From: Primula veris
Lineage: Eukaryota > Streptophyta > Magnoliopsida > Ericales > Primulaceae
NCBI GenBank assembly: GCA_963682055.1
Contig: OY821744.1
Coordinates: 9,774,835 to 9,838,834 of the forward strand
Length of the DNA stretch: 64,000 nucleotides
Direction of reading: 5' to 3'
Made by a program: the position numbers and the translations under genes. Shown one piece after another: positions 22,983-33,435 of the stretch. The number at the start of each line of letters is the position of its first letter. Position 1 is the stretch's first letter. The notes beneath the pieces were generated by a model. That model searched no databases, was not told the origin of the DNA, and saw nothing but the letters and a program-made list of their open reading frames with translations.

Positions 22983-23420
22983 GTGCTTAACCATCTAACC
23001 AAGTGGATTTGGAAACCCAAGAATAAATCTGACACTGTTCAAAGTAATATTGCTTCTATCATGTCTTTGAAAGCTGCTTCATCTAATGCTTGGTACCTTG
23101 ATAGTGGTTGTTCTACACATATGACAGGAAATGCAGATTTCCTTAAGGATGTGCAAGAAGGTTCATGTAACACTGTTGTGTTTGGAAGTAGTGACACAGG
23201 TAAAATAATTGCTAAAGAAACTTTGAATAAACATGGTATGCCTGAATTTTGTGATGTGTTTCTTGTAGATGGATTGAAAGCAAATTTGCTAAGTATCAGT
23301 CAATTATGTGATAATAAAATGTTTGTCAATTTTAACCATGAGAAATGTCTTATTACTGATGAGAATAATAACTTGATAATGACTGGAGTTAAATCTACAG
23401 ACAACTGCTATGTTTTTTGA
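22983..23420 (+). pseudogene. SIRE-type aspartic protease and start of pre-integrase
   Basis: A 145-residue open frame with the copia protease active site WYLDSGCSTHMTGN at about 23090, the GKIIAKETL and LKANLLSISQLCD blocks, and the lead-in to the pre-integrase domain (GVKSTDNCYVF), where the frame ends at 23418-23420. The HHCC zinc finger and D,D,E core that should follow are absent. Confidence 0.88.
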
Positions 23421-24161
23421 TAAAACTGATATCAAAAATGAGTTTTAAATGAGTGGTGAAGAATAATTAACTTACTTTTTAGGGATTCAAGTTAAACAGA
23501 ATGAAAATGCTATTTTTCTTTGTCAAAGTAAGCATGTTGAGAATCTGGTTAAGAAATTTGGTTTGTTTGATGATAAGGAAAAGAGAACGCCGATGAGTAA
23601 TATTTTGAAATTAAGAAAAAGTGATAAAAGTAAATCTGTGTGTCCCACATTATATAGATCTATGATTGATAGCTTGTTTTATTTGACTGCTAGTAGACCT
23701 GATATATGTTTGAGTGTTGGAGTTTGTGCTAGATATCAGGCTAATTTTCTTGAAACTTACATGTTAGATGTTAAAAGAATTATTAAATATGTCAAAGAGA
23801 CAATTAATTTGGGTTTATGGTATACTAAAGACACCAATAAGTTTCTAGTGGGATATTGTAACGCTGATTGGGCTGAACATATTGATGATAAAAAGAGTAC
23901 ATCCGGGGGTTGGTTTTACTTTGGTAATAATCTAATAAAAGTGCAATAGATTTAGCTAATAATCCATTTCAACATTCCAGAACTAAGAACATTGATCTAA
24001 GACATCATTTTATTAGAGAATTAGTTGAAAAGAAGAGTTTAATTCTAAAACATGTCTCTACTGAAAAACAATTAACATATATTTATACAAAACCCCTTTA
24101 TACTAATAAATTTGAAAATTTGAGAAGTGACATTGGGGTATGTCCTTATGAATTTAATTGA
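23421..24161 (+). pseudogene. RT C-terminus and RNase H remnant after a large deletion
   Basis: Right after the protease remnant the sequence resumes at the late RT block (LTYFLGIQVKQNENAIFLCQ), skipping all of integrase and the YVDD half of RT. The open frame 23563-23949 covers TASRPDICLSVGVCARYQAN, LGLWYTKDTN and VGYCNADWAEHIDDKKSTSG. A second deletion follows GNNLI: the next recognisable block, NNPFQHSRTKNIDLRHHFIRE (21 residues in the source, shown here by its start NNPFQHSRT), lies in a shifted frame, so the catalytic middle of RNase H is also gone. The last homology is the KPL segment near 24090-24160. Confidence 0.88.
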
Positions 24162-25417
24162 TTATGTTTGCAATTTATGCATATTTGTGAGGAACATGAG
24201 TAGTGTTTATGGGATCAAGAGTAATTATTATTGAGCTTAAACGTAATTTTATCTTGAAAAATCCGCTGGTTAATGACCACAAAAGATGTGAACTGAGTGC
24301 AAAAGAATAATCGAATCTAAAACTCTTTCGCATGCATTAAGTGCTAGTACACAAAAAGTAAAATGGTTATAAGTGTGGTTGCAACTGTAGTTGTAAGCTA
24401 AGTCTTTTTATCAGACCTGCTCTAAGTGCGTAAATGGTATTCACTCAAAGTTTTTGGGATAGACCTTTTATGGATTAGGTATCATTGTGATATTCTTAGT
24501 ATACCCAGCTATTTTTAACGGGAATCCATAACACACGCTATTGATTATACTCTTTGAGTAATATTGTCTCCCACCTCTTTTAAAACTTATTGATCTTACC
24601 TTTTGGGTTATTAAAAAGTATTGTGTCGAGTAAATGTAAGTTTTTCTCAATGTTAAGTGTCTCAGTGTATAAAATTACTCCGTGGATCCTCACGATAAGC
24701 ATATTTATAAAAATAAATTATTATTTTTTGGTTTTTGGCAATATATATATATATATATATTCTCTGCTACTTTTAATTGAAACATGCTTAAATCTGCTAT
24801 ATTTCTTCAGCTTTATGAAACAATAATTTAGATCATTATTGTTTAAAATTGGAATGATTTATTGGTATATTTGGTAAAATTCTTTGTCTATTAATCTGAT
24901 AGATGAAATTTTCAACGATACATTTATTTAAAAAAAAATCTGTTTTAAAAATGGTCATATATTTTAAAAAAGATGTTGTAAAAATTGGGTATATCCATAT
25001 CTTAAAAGTGATTATATTTTGATTTGGTAAAAAAAAAACAATTGTTAAAATCATATTACCAATTTTTTGAACCACATATATAACAGTCGCCCAATTGATG
25101 CACCGGATGAACAAAACGGCAGGAACTCCCCTTTGTCATCATTGTGACAAATAGGGGAAGAAAGTTATGCGAGTTTATATTTACTATCTTACTGCTTATG
25201 TGTTGAAACTATCGTTACTTCTAGTGTTTAAGAACCTATGTTTTAATGTGGCATGAACTTGGTACTTTAATTTGGTTTGATTGGTTAAACTTCTTTTGAT
25301 AGTTAATTCACATGTTCTATATTATGTTTCATATATGAATTTTACAATACTAACGTGCAGGGGGAGTAAACTATTAAACTCCAAGCATTTATCAAATCCA
25401 ATGACAAATGGGAAGAT
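24162..25417 (+). other. 3' internal non-coding region of the SIRE-type element
   Basis: About 1.25 kb without an open frame of note. SIRE relatives may carry an envelope-like frame here; none is visible. It contains a TA microsatellite (24741-24760), a purine-rich CAGGGGGAGTAAA (25358-25370) that may be an extra polypurine tract, and the terminal AAATGGGAAGAT next to the 3' LTR. From about 24685 on it recurs at 48662. Confidence 0.7.
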
Positions 25418-26665
25418 TGTTAGAACTCAATGTGACTTGCTAAAGTTACTTAATTTGTTGTCGTATTGGATTATGCCAAAATACTTGTGTATTATGCTTG
25501 CAGGAAAAGTTACTGGTATTCCTGGTTACAACTGGTAGTTGCAACCACAGTTAAAACCTGCCTATGCAGATTCCTGCAGAATCTCTGTTTTTTACATTTA
25601 TTTGATTTGCAAAATATTTTATCAATGCAGATTATATTCTCACGTTTTATATATGTTATATGTTTTGATAATATTTGAATATTAAAGAAAGGTAATTATC
25701 TTTCCAAATTATGTAAGATTTGTTTTAAAAGAGATATTATCTTATAAAAAAATTTGTTCTATTCCTTAAATTTTGTTAAATAAAATCTTTTCTTATCTAT
25801 CACAGATTCTGTCTGGTATGAATGATTTGTATTTATTTGTTGAGTATAAGTTTCAATCATGTTAGAAGATGTATTGTTCCATATATAAATCTATATATTA
25901 TCTCATATTTCAATATATATATTAAATTATGCTAACAGATTTGATTAAATTTGTTTGTATTTAATTTATGAGAATTATAGACAGAATATCTTGAAAATTG
26001 AAAGGAGTTTATCTCCTAAAAAATAGCTAACTAATCTCCTTGTTACAAGCAAAGAATCAGCCGAATTTTCGAAGAGATTTGGAGCTAATATAGGTATGTG
26101 ATCATAACAAGATTTATCTCTAAATATATTACAAAAATGGTGATCAAATTTTCAATCAATGAAGCATGAAAATAGGAAGACGGAATCTTTGAAGATTGAA
26201 GATAAAGCGTGCGAAGATATAAAACACTTTTATTCTTATAAATAGTTTCATACTTTCTTGTAAAAAAGTGGTGTGTTCTAAACTTATAAAGAACTCAAAT
26301 TAGAGTGAATACACGTGAGCAAAAAATACGAGAGTAATAATGATGAGATGTTATTGTTTGTGAGTAGTAGTTATTTAGTAATAGCAAAATAGTGATAGGC
26401 AGAAAAATATAGAGGGAGACTGAGAGTTTTTCATAAGTTTTGTGTCCTATTTTGTATGCTTAAAATAATACTACAAACTGAGTGAGTGCTCCGAAGACGT
26501 AGCCCCAGAACTAGGGGTGAATTTCGTTACAAACGTCTTGTGTTCTTTTGCTTTTAAAGTTATAGACGTTCTTTGTTTATCAGATTAACTTAGTTGCAAC
26601 CACAGTTGTAATTACAGTTGCAACCATCAATTTTACAGCAACTAGAACTGCGGATAGGAATTTCA
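25418..26665 (+). repeat. 3' LTR of the SIRE-type element
   Basis: A 1248-bp repeat with the same ends as 20126-21405. It is followed by CACTC and then by sequence shared with copy B, so copy B carries the same 3' junction. Confidence 0.93.
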
Positions 26666-26754
26666 CACTCTTACGGTCAAGAGTAAAGATATTTGGGTGA
26701 CTATAGATTACTGGTTACATAAATATGAGTTTTGTTTATGATCAAACGTTTTTT

Positions 26755-27014
26755 GTTAACTTGCTAAAAATAGTTGTGAGAGTGCCAACGTTCAATAGCT
26801 TAGAACGGAAATCATTGAATCAAACAGCTATGAATCGACTATTCTCATGTTGTCCATCGTGAGCACGTATGCCCACTATAATTGTATCAATTCCCATCTC
26901 TCTAGGCTCCTTTGTACTGTGGGACCATCCATGACATGGATTTCCATGTACATGAGCACGAGATCGGATTTTTTAACAGATTTAAACAAATCCACATCTT
27001 ATTTTCTATCTTTC
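26755..27014 (-). pseudogene. Response-regulator receiver fragment, left arm (copy A)
   Basis: On the minus strand this arm reads DVDLFKSVKKSDLVLMYMEI, then HVMDGPT. After one frame slip it reads MGIDTIIVGIRAHDGQ, and after a stop LLNVGTLT. This is the second half of a CheY-like receiver: the phospho-acceptor Asp of the L-x-L-M-D-x-E-M-P motif is Tyr here, and the Pro is His. The N-terminal half including the acidic DD pocket is absent, so it cannot be a working receiver. The closest family I can suggest is plant type-C (ARR22/24-like) response regulators. Confidence 0.7.
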
Positions 27015-27017
27015 GGG

Positions 27018-27275
27018 AAAGATGGTAAAGATGTTATGGATTTGTTTGAAGCTGGTAACAAATTCGACCTGGTGATTATGGACATGGAAATGCATGTCAT
27101 GTATGGGTCACACGGTACAAAGAAGCTTAGGGATATGGGAATCGATACCATAATTGTGAGCATAAGTGCTCATGATGGACAACCTTAGAAGAATCTATTT
27201 GTAGTTGGATTGAATGAATTTCACCCTAAGCCATTGAACGTTCAAACCCTCACACTTATTATCTAGCAAGTTAAT
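27018..27275 (+). pseudogene. Response-regulator receiver fragment, right arm (copy A)
   Basis: The plus strand reads GKDGKDVMDLFEAGNKFDLV, then IMDMEMHVMYG, TKKLRDMGIDTIIVSISAHD, a TAG at 27187-27189, and then in the same frame VVGLNEFHPKPLNVQTLT. The acceptor Asp is kept (IMD), and the conserved Lys is in HPKPL. The Pro after M is His, as in the left arm, which points to a shared degenerate ancestor. The beta1-alpha1 half is missing at the palindrome centre. In cytokinin phosphorelay such receivers accept phosphate from HPt proteins; this fragment could not fold to do so. Confidence 0.75.
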
Positions 27276-28673
27276 TAAAATTTTAATAAAAAACAGAACT
27301 CGTCTTTACTGTACCTAATAATCTAGTAGGACACTTTGACCAGTCATTGACTCCTGACGCTCTTGCAAATTAGATTAGTTTCTAGCAGGTTTTTATTCAT
27401 ATGTTAATTATAGGATTTCCCAATGTACATGTTTAGGTCAAAAACAATTGTAGGATCTCTGTGGAGTTTCCCTTCCACCTTTACATACTTTGGTGAGTTT
27501 ATGGTATTCGAGTAAACTTTGTGATTAGATCAAAAGTGAAGAGTTCTAACCGTTCAACGAATGAAAGTGTGTAAAAAAATTCATTTGGAACAGTTTATGA
27601 AATTTTGCTGAGTTCTGATTAAGAAAAAAAGGCTCATTTTATAGGAAATACGAACAGAGAATATTTTACTAGGCAATTGTCTACTATAAACATGTGTTAA
27701 GTTTGTTAGGACCTAGTATATAAAGCCAAATAACCTCTTTGTATTGTCACTATATTGACAAACAATACTTAGTAATTGTTATTTACAATACTCTATTTGG
27801 TTAAACTAATAGTTTGTTTAAGTATGTGTAAACATATCGAATAGAAATTCAGTTGCAGCTGAATAATGCATGTGCCCGTTACGCAAAATATTTAGTCATA
27901 GGAGATTCAGCAAATCAAGTCAATATTGTTGCTGGAATGTTGTAAACGTGATATTATTTATTGAAGATATGAAGTGTATCACGATCAAATATTGTGAGAC
28001 AAGATAAGGCAGTGCAAAAAACTGTTTGAAGACAAAGTCAAAGACAATTATCGTGAATATATTTTATTAAGGAAATTGTATTATCTTTATTGTGATTTGA
28101 TACCGGTCTGTAAGCATGATTTATAAACGAATATGGTAGCATCTTTGCAACTTAGGGTATTCAGAATTTAACCTTTTTAGTCATAGAGCGAATATGTATT
28201 ATCAATGATGGAATGTCATTAGATTCGTAAGTGATAGTTGAGAGTTAGAAGCAATGTGAGATAGACATAAAATGATAGAGAATTAAGTTTTGTAAGTATT
28301 GAGTTAAACATTGTAAACTTTTTTAATATCATTAATTTGAGTGAGGATCCCAGAGAATTAAACCCAGTCGAACTCTGTTAACAATTGTATTGTGTTCATT
28401 TGTTATCTTTAATTAAATTATTACTAAAGTATTGTTTGAGATTCAATCCCAATTGTAAACTGTTAATCAATTAAAATTCAGTTGCAACTGAAACTACGTA
28501 ACTACATATTGGAGTATTAGTCATATATAATATTTCTAGATGAAATCGTATAAATGAATTAAATATATTCTCATATATTAAGGCCCTTCTTTTTATTTCT
28601 TTTATCTAAGATATATATTTTATATTAGATAATTGAGTTTGTGAGATGAGACAAGGGTATTTTCAATTTTGAG
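27276..28673. other. Non-coding part of the duplication, no gene seen
   Basis: No coding frame is recognisable. 27837-28335 is the source (or sister) of the extra copy at 36860-37360. A perfect 16-base palindrome TTCAGTTGCAACTGAA lies near 28478. Confidence 0.5.
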
Positions 28674-28806
28674 TCTTGGTCCAACAGTAAAGTTGTTCTC
28701 ATGTGAACCGGAGGTCACGGTTCAAGTCGTAGAAACAGCAAGAGAACTGCCTACAGACCTCACACATTGCGGGAGTTTAGAACCGCACAGTTTGCTTTTT
28801 TAAGAT
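28674..28806 (+). mobile_element. Au-like SINE (copy A)
   Basis: TTGGTCCAACAGTAAAGTTG and CCGGAGGTCACGGTTCAAGT form the tRNA-related head, with the B box GGTTCAAGTCG at 28719-28729. The body GTAGAAACAGC and GCGGGAGTTTAGAACCGCAC and the 3' T-run TTTGCTTTTTT follow the Au SINE layout as I remember it. SINEs have no coding capacity and use LINE enzymes to move. The A-box side is somewhat decayed. Confidence 0.75.
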
Positions 28807-29136
28807 ACAGATCCATTGATTTGCTCATTTGGTAGGAGAGTAGGACTGTTAAATGAAAAAGGGATAACTAATAACTGCTCATATAAGTATATAATTGTAT
28901 CAGTTTTTTGTTGTATAAAATGCCTGAATATATGTTTTTATATAAATATACATAATTTTTCATTAATTAACTTATTAAAAAAAATAAGCTTTTTTATTTA
29001 GATACAAGGCACAAACGCACTACAACTCAAAACTCCTATCTAAACCATCAGGCTCTCCTAAGATTATTTAAGTTGATTTAGTGAATACAGAGAAAAATAT
29101 TAACCGTGATAAGATTATTTAAGTTACAATTGTTAC

Positions 29137-29218
29137 CTTGGAGTTCATTGAAATGAAATGAAGAACGACCATTGTAATTTTATTCATCTTGGATGCCCAT
29201 AATCTTCTAACGCACATC
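29137..29218 (-). pseudogene. Exon-like fragment of unrecognised gene (copy A)
   Basis: The minus strand shows TTTTCAG before it and GTAACA after it, like an internal exon of 82 bases. Its translation, with one frame slip, gives GHPR and then NKITMVVLHFISMNSK. It is clearly related to the exon-like stretch 41554-41645, which keeps an open frame. I do not recognise the family. Confidence 0.45.
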
Positions 29219-30119
29219 CTGAAAATAGAATTAATTCAAAAGAAATCATTAAACTTTCTGAATTAATAAATAAAATATCATCTTTCAGATTAATAATTAG
29301 CAGAAATCATTAAACTTTCTGAATAAATAAATAAAATATTATTTTTCAGATAAATAATTAGCATAAAGCATTAAATAAGAGTTTGAAGATAAACCAAATT
29401 CTCATTTTTCAGATTTTAAAGGGAGTGTTATAACCTAATGCTATTAAAAATGCCAAAGTCTTTGGTTTACCAAAGAAAAAGAAAAGTTTATCACTAACTC
29501 TTTTACTATAAAGAGAAAAAAAGAGAAAATTTCTATATTTTATAGAATTCACCTCATGAAGAAAGGTTATGCAACGGTTGCAAATGCCTTCAAGTTAAAT
29601 GCTGAATTTTCTCAAAGTTACATATTCATAAATCATAAGAAGGGTTTTAAGTGTACTTATAGATTAATTGCTAATTAATTAAAATACAAAGTAAGACTCA
29701 GTCAACAAATAAAAAAAGAGTAATAAAAGGTAAGAGTAGTCAATCCATGAGTTCGAAATTTGCCAGATAATTGGTATGAAAACGGAGTGGGTGTGACGAT
29801 GACTCCCCCAATAAGAGAATTTTGGTGCCCTTTCTCCTATGATAATTAATAACTCTTAAAATTTTGTATATATACACGTAATTATCTAGTTTTTTTTTAA
29901 AGATGAAACCGATCAATATATTAGTAAGGGGAAAAACCTCCACCCAAACGGGCAAGAAACATACAATCATAATAAACTACGAACTTATATGGATTAGTCA
30001 CCCACAAACTTGAGGCTTAGTCGCCAGATGCTAACAAGGAGCCTATCAATTAGAAAATTTTCCAAATTTATTCATACAGTAATTGATAACATAAAATTCG
30101 ATTAATTTAACAACATTTA

Positions 30120-30352
30120 CGGGACTCGAGCATGTCTCTTCCTACACTCTTAAATTTCTTTCTTTTCAAATCAAATACACCATTAAAGAGAAGAGCTTTC
30201 TAGCTAGACAAGCGGAGGCCGACTTCCCTTTAAAGAGGCATGATGCCTATTTCACCTACTCACTCCACGAGTTATAAGAACCTATAACTCCGGACGAAGC
30301 ACACTCATGGAATGACCAAACTTTTCTCGAGAATTCACACTCAAACAAAAAA
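30120..30352 (-). pseudogene. LINE zf-RVT scrap (copy A)
   Basis: The minus strand reads FECEFSRKVWSFH and downstream a KERNLRV-like block, the zinc-binding/RNase-like tail of plant L1-type LINE ORF2. Copy A has more stops than copy B (both Trp codons of the EWVKWA stretch have become stops). Confidence 0.65.
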
Positions 30353-31026
30353 TTATTTATATTTACGCATTTTTAAAATAAAGCGGACAACAATCTACAT
30401 CAATTATATTAAACTTTTGAAGTCGACAAACTATTAAAAATACCTAACTATAAATTGAAGTTACACGTAGTTTTACCTACAATAATTAAGCTAGCTTATG
30501 CATCTTCAAAGTCATAGATATATAAGCGTTCTTTTGTTTCAAACGGTAATAAAACTTTTTCTCCTATTGATATATACTTTTAACATGCAAGCATCTCGCA
30601 ATTTGGTCTTGTCCTTGGACAAATTAAAATTAATTTAATGTCAAAGAAATTATTCATTTTAGGCTTTATAACTAGACCATGATTATTCATCAAGGGAGAG
30701 ATGCAGAAAGAAACTCAGAGAAAAAAGAAAGAACTTATTTGAGAAAATTAAATGCTCCACATGCCAAATTATGAAGACAAACTGTGTTAGCTAGGTTAAA
30801 TCTCATTAACTATATGATGTCAACGTTGTTCTTTTTAGGTTGAAAATCAAAATATATATTCAGTTATATGTTTCATATTTTCCAAAATGGAAACGTTGAG
30901 AAACTGAAATTTTAATTTGATAAACCAAAAATTATATAAATTTAAAGGAAATCATTGAGCTTAGAGAAAAACACCAAAACAAATCTCTAATATATATGAG
31001 ATTGTAGGAATTCTTTCTTAAGTAGG

Positions 31027-31568
31027 CTACAGAGGATACAAAGTTCTCTGTGTACATTTTAAATATTGTAATAAACGTCGGTAATCCAATTTAACCAGAG
31101 TAAAAATAAAAACGAAATTGCCATCGAAAAGTGAAAACAAGTTAGAAAAGTAATTCATGAAAGTATATAAGCAAGACCCATGAAAACAAAGTCTAAGATA
31201 TGTATGACTAATGCTAGATCCAAAGAAATAACATAACAGATTCATAGGAATGATATGTGTTATGCTTTGTACCTTGGAGATTTTCACTACCTGAATCGGG
31301 AATGTAGCATTTCTAAAGTCAATTTAAGGTAAGGCAAATGTAATGCATTGATGTTCAAAACGAGTTCATATCTCACTATATTTGTATAGAGTAGTTTATT
31401 GGGACTGATTGAGATTTGTATATGATAACAGAGAATAGTATGATAAAAGAAAAAAATGAGGACCGATGGCGGCTGGTTGAGATTAGGGTTTATTAGATGA
31501 GCTTTTATAGAAAAGTTTGATATAATACGCTTGTAAACGGCGCCTAATCTCAATGATTCTAGGGCCAC
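31027..31568 (-). other. Weak open frames, doubtful exon
   Basis: Two adjacent minus-strand frames (31568-31287 and 31287-31027) touch at TTCAG|GTAGTG, a splice-donor-like junction. The first starts MALESLRLGAVYKRI and becomes hydrophobic and low-complexity. Copy B (58278-58559) keeps the first frame with scattered amino-acid changes. No family is recognisable, and selection cannot be shown by eye. Confidence 0.2.
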
Positions 31569-32802
31569 ACGAGTTAGATTTGGGCCTTTTGGGACAGAGT
31601 TATATTTTATTTTACCTCTCTGGACATGCTACACAAATTGTATAAATTAAGGGGTAAATTTTAGGCCGCGTATTCATCTAAAACTCTATTAAGTACTAGC
31701 CCAATACGGGTTCGGTTTTTTAATTGTTCGTTCCTTTTATCGGTCGTATAAGTAATTGTGTACAAGATGTTCAAAAATATGTTAAAACATATATCATGAA
31801 GATTAAAGAGTTCATGTGGAGACTTTTGATTAAATAGTTCAAAAAAATAAGCTTCTTTTTTGTTCTATTTTTTGTGAATAGTAGATAGACAAATGAAATA
31901 TGATAGTTATTGTATTGTGTCATTTGTTAACAATAGTATTTATTCAAATTTCGGTAGCTTGGCAACATAATTACACTAATTCATTTTAAGTTTTTCTTTA
32001 TATTTTGTAACAGATTCCTGACAATTTTTAAAGAACCCTCATCCAGAAATAAAGGATTTCATCACTTTGTGTTACAAACTTACAATTCTTGTTGCATAAA
32101 AACCATTAAGTAGCAATATAATAAGTTTGATACAATTTTGTTTCTCATATAAAATTCTGTTACTAATTTGTTGGTGAAAATCATCAACAACCCAAACAGT
32201 ATCATACGACATTTTGTTGGTGATTTTTTGCTAATCTTAAATCAGCTACATAATTTCTGATTTAGCAACAAAATCTTCTGTTGCCAATTGGACTATTTCT
32301 TATAGTATGACCATAAACTGATTATATATATATAAAAAAAATATATATGACCATAAACTAAATAAATTTGTTTCATTAAGTTTGTACATGATACATGAGA
32401 GTGAGATAAGATTCATGGAAAATTTCAATGCAATAATATGGTGCATCAAAATAGAAAATTGCATCACGAGTAACATAGGACAGCAATTTGTTTGTTATTA
32501 TTCGGGTTATAAAAAGTTTTGGAAAGTAAATAAGTAAAGGCAATTATCGAAACACCAAAACTATGAATCTTGTAGCAAGACCGGGGAAGAAACTAGATAG
32601 AGACAATATATGACCGCATCCCATCCATTTTCCATAAATATTGATGAAAAGTAGTTTTTTCTCTATACTTTGATTAAAATCTTTAAAAATTACCTTTCAC
32701 ATATTATATAAAAAAAAAAACTGGTAGAGAGTATTAAAAAAAAACAATGCAAAATATATGTCCTTCCCATTTTAAGTTTAAAGGCTCCGTCCTTGAGAAA
32801 GA

Positions 32803-33435
32803 TCAGGGGCAGAACCAGGGGGTGGCAAGTGGTGCCACCGCCACCCCAAAAATTTTAATTTTTTTTTATATAGAAAAATCTGCAGATTTAAGGTTTTATA
32901 CAAATAGTAACTTAGTTACAAATATTCCTTTAATAACCCCCTAATGAACAAATAGTAAATTAGTTCAAATGTTAAACATAAAGTTCAAGTTTCCTGGTTC
33001 GAATCTTTTGACTATTTTTTACTCTTCATTTAATTAACATTATATTACTATTTGACTTCTCCATTAATTAATTGCATCTTTTAAGGTATTATTACAAGAG
33101 TTTATAAATAAATGTTTTTATATAGTTTCATAGTTATATTACAACAAAATTTAAACTAATAAATTTGTATTTGTAGTCAATTGTTCGGTATCGTTTGAAA
33201 TTTTTAGATCAATTGACAAGTCAGCTAAGTTTTAATCTGCAGGTTTTTTTGGTTTTTTATACTGTTTATTATTATTGTATTAACAAAAAAAAATTAAACG
33301 TTTTAAATTTTTAGATCAATTGACAAGTTAGGTAAGTTTTAAACTCCAGATTTTTTTGGTGTTTATATCTTTTATTGTTATTGTACTAAAAAAAAATTAA
33401 CGGCATCCTAAGAATTGAATACTGATTCCGCCACT
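32803..33435. mobile_element. Non-autonomous element with GGGGCAGAACC / GATTCCGCC ends (copy A)
   Basis: It starts CAGGGGCAGAACCAGGGGGT, followed by GTGGTGCCACCGCCACCCC, and ends TGATTCCGCCACTTAG. The ends are weak inverted repeats of the same general type as 12428 and 16537. GGTTCGAATC inside (about 32997) is a B-box-like word. An internal segment AAATTTTTAGATCAATTGAC occurs twice. The superfamily is not determined. Confidence 0.5.

Larger units (their letters stand above)
20126..26665 (+). mobile_element. SIRE-type Ty1/copia retrotransposon, internally deleted
   Basis: A 6540-bp element with long LTRs (20126-21405 and 25418-26665) that start TGTTAGAACTCAA and end TTTCA. Perfect CACTC target duplications lie at 20121-20125 and 26666-26670. 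The 5' LTR is followed by the primer site TGGTATCAGAGTC. Gag with a zinc knuckle, protease and a hybrid RT/RNase H remnant follow on the plus strand. The long LTRs and the gag motifs (GLGYTG, LDEMLS) match the SIRE/Maximus lineage as I know it. Integrase and the catalytic half of RT are deleted, so the copy is dead. Its 3' part recurs at 48662-50644. Confidence 0.93.
26755..27275. repeat. Inverted duplication of a response-regulator fragment, copy A
   Basis: The left arm (26755-27014) is the reverse complement, at roughly three-quarters identity by eye, of the right arm (27018-27275). The arms meet at CTTTCGGGAAAG, so there is almost no spacer. Outer ends pair as GTTAACTTGCTAAAAA against TCTAGCAAGTTAA. 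Both arms contain the same receiver-domain segment. The structure is preserved in copy B (53784-54304); 26775-27075 appears identical between copies. Confidence 0.9.

Noticed and set aside
26847..27188. A 113-residue protein starting MLSIVSTYAHYNC
   Set aside because: The first half is the antisense of a receiver fragment read through the palindrome; only the second half (from GKDG) is in the sense frame, so the whole frame is a composite artefact.
28719..28729. Possible tRNA gene from the GGTTCAAGTCG B box
   Set aside because: No cloverleaf or acceptor stem can be drawn; body and T-tail fit an Au-like SINE instead.
32747..32944. 65-residue frame present in both duplication copies
   Set aside because: It runs across the end of a non-autonomous element; copy B has the same frame only because of the duplication.
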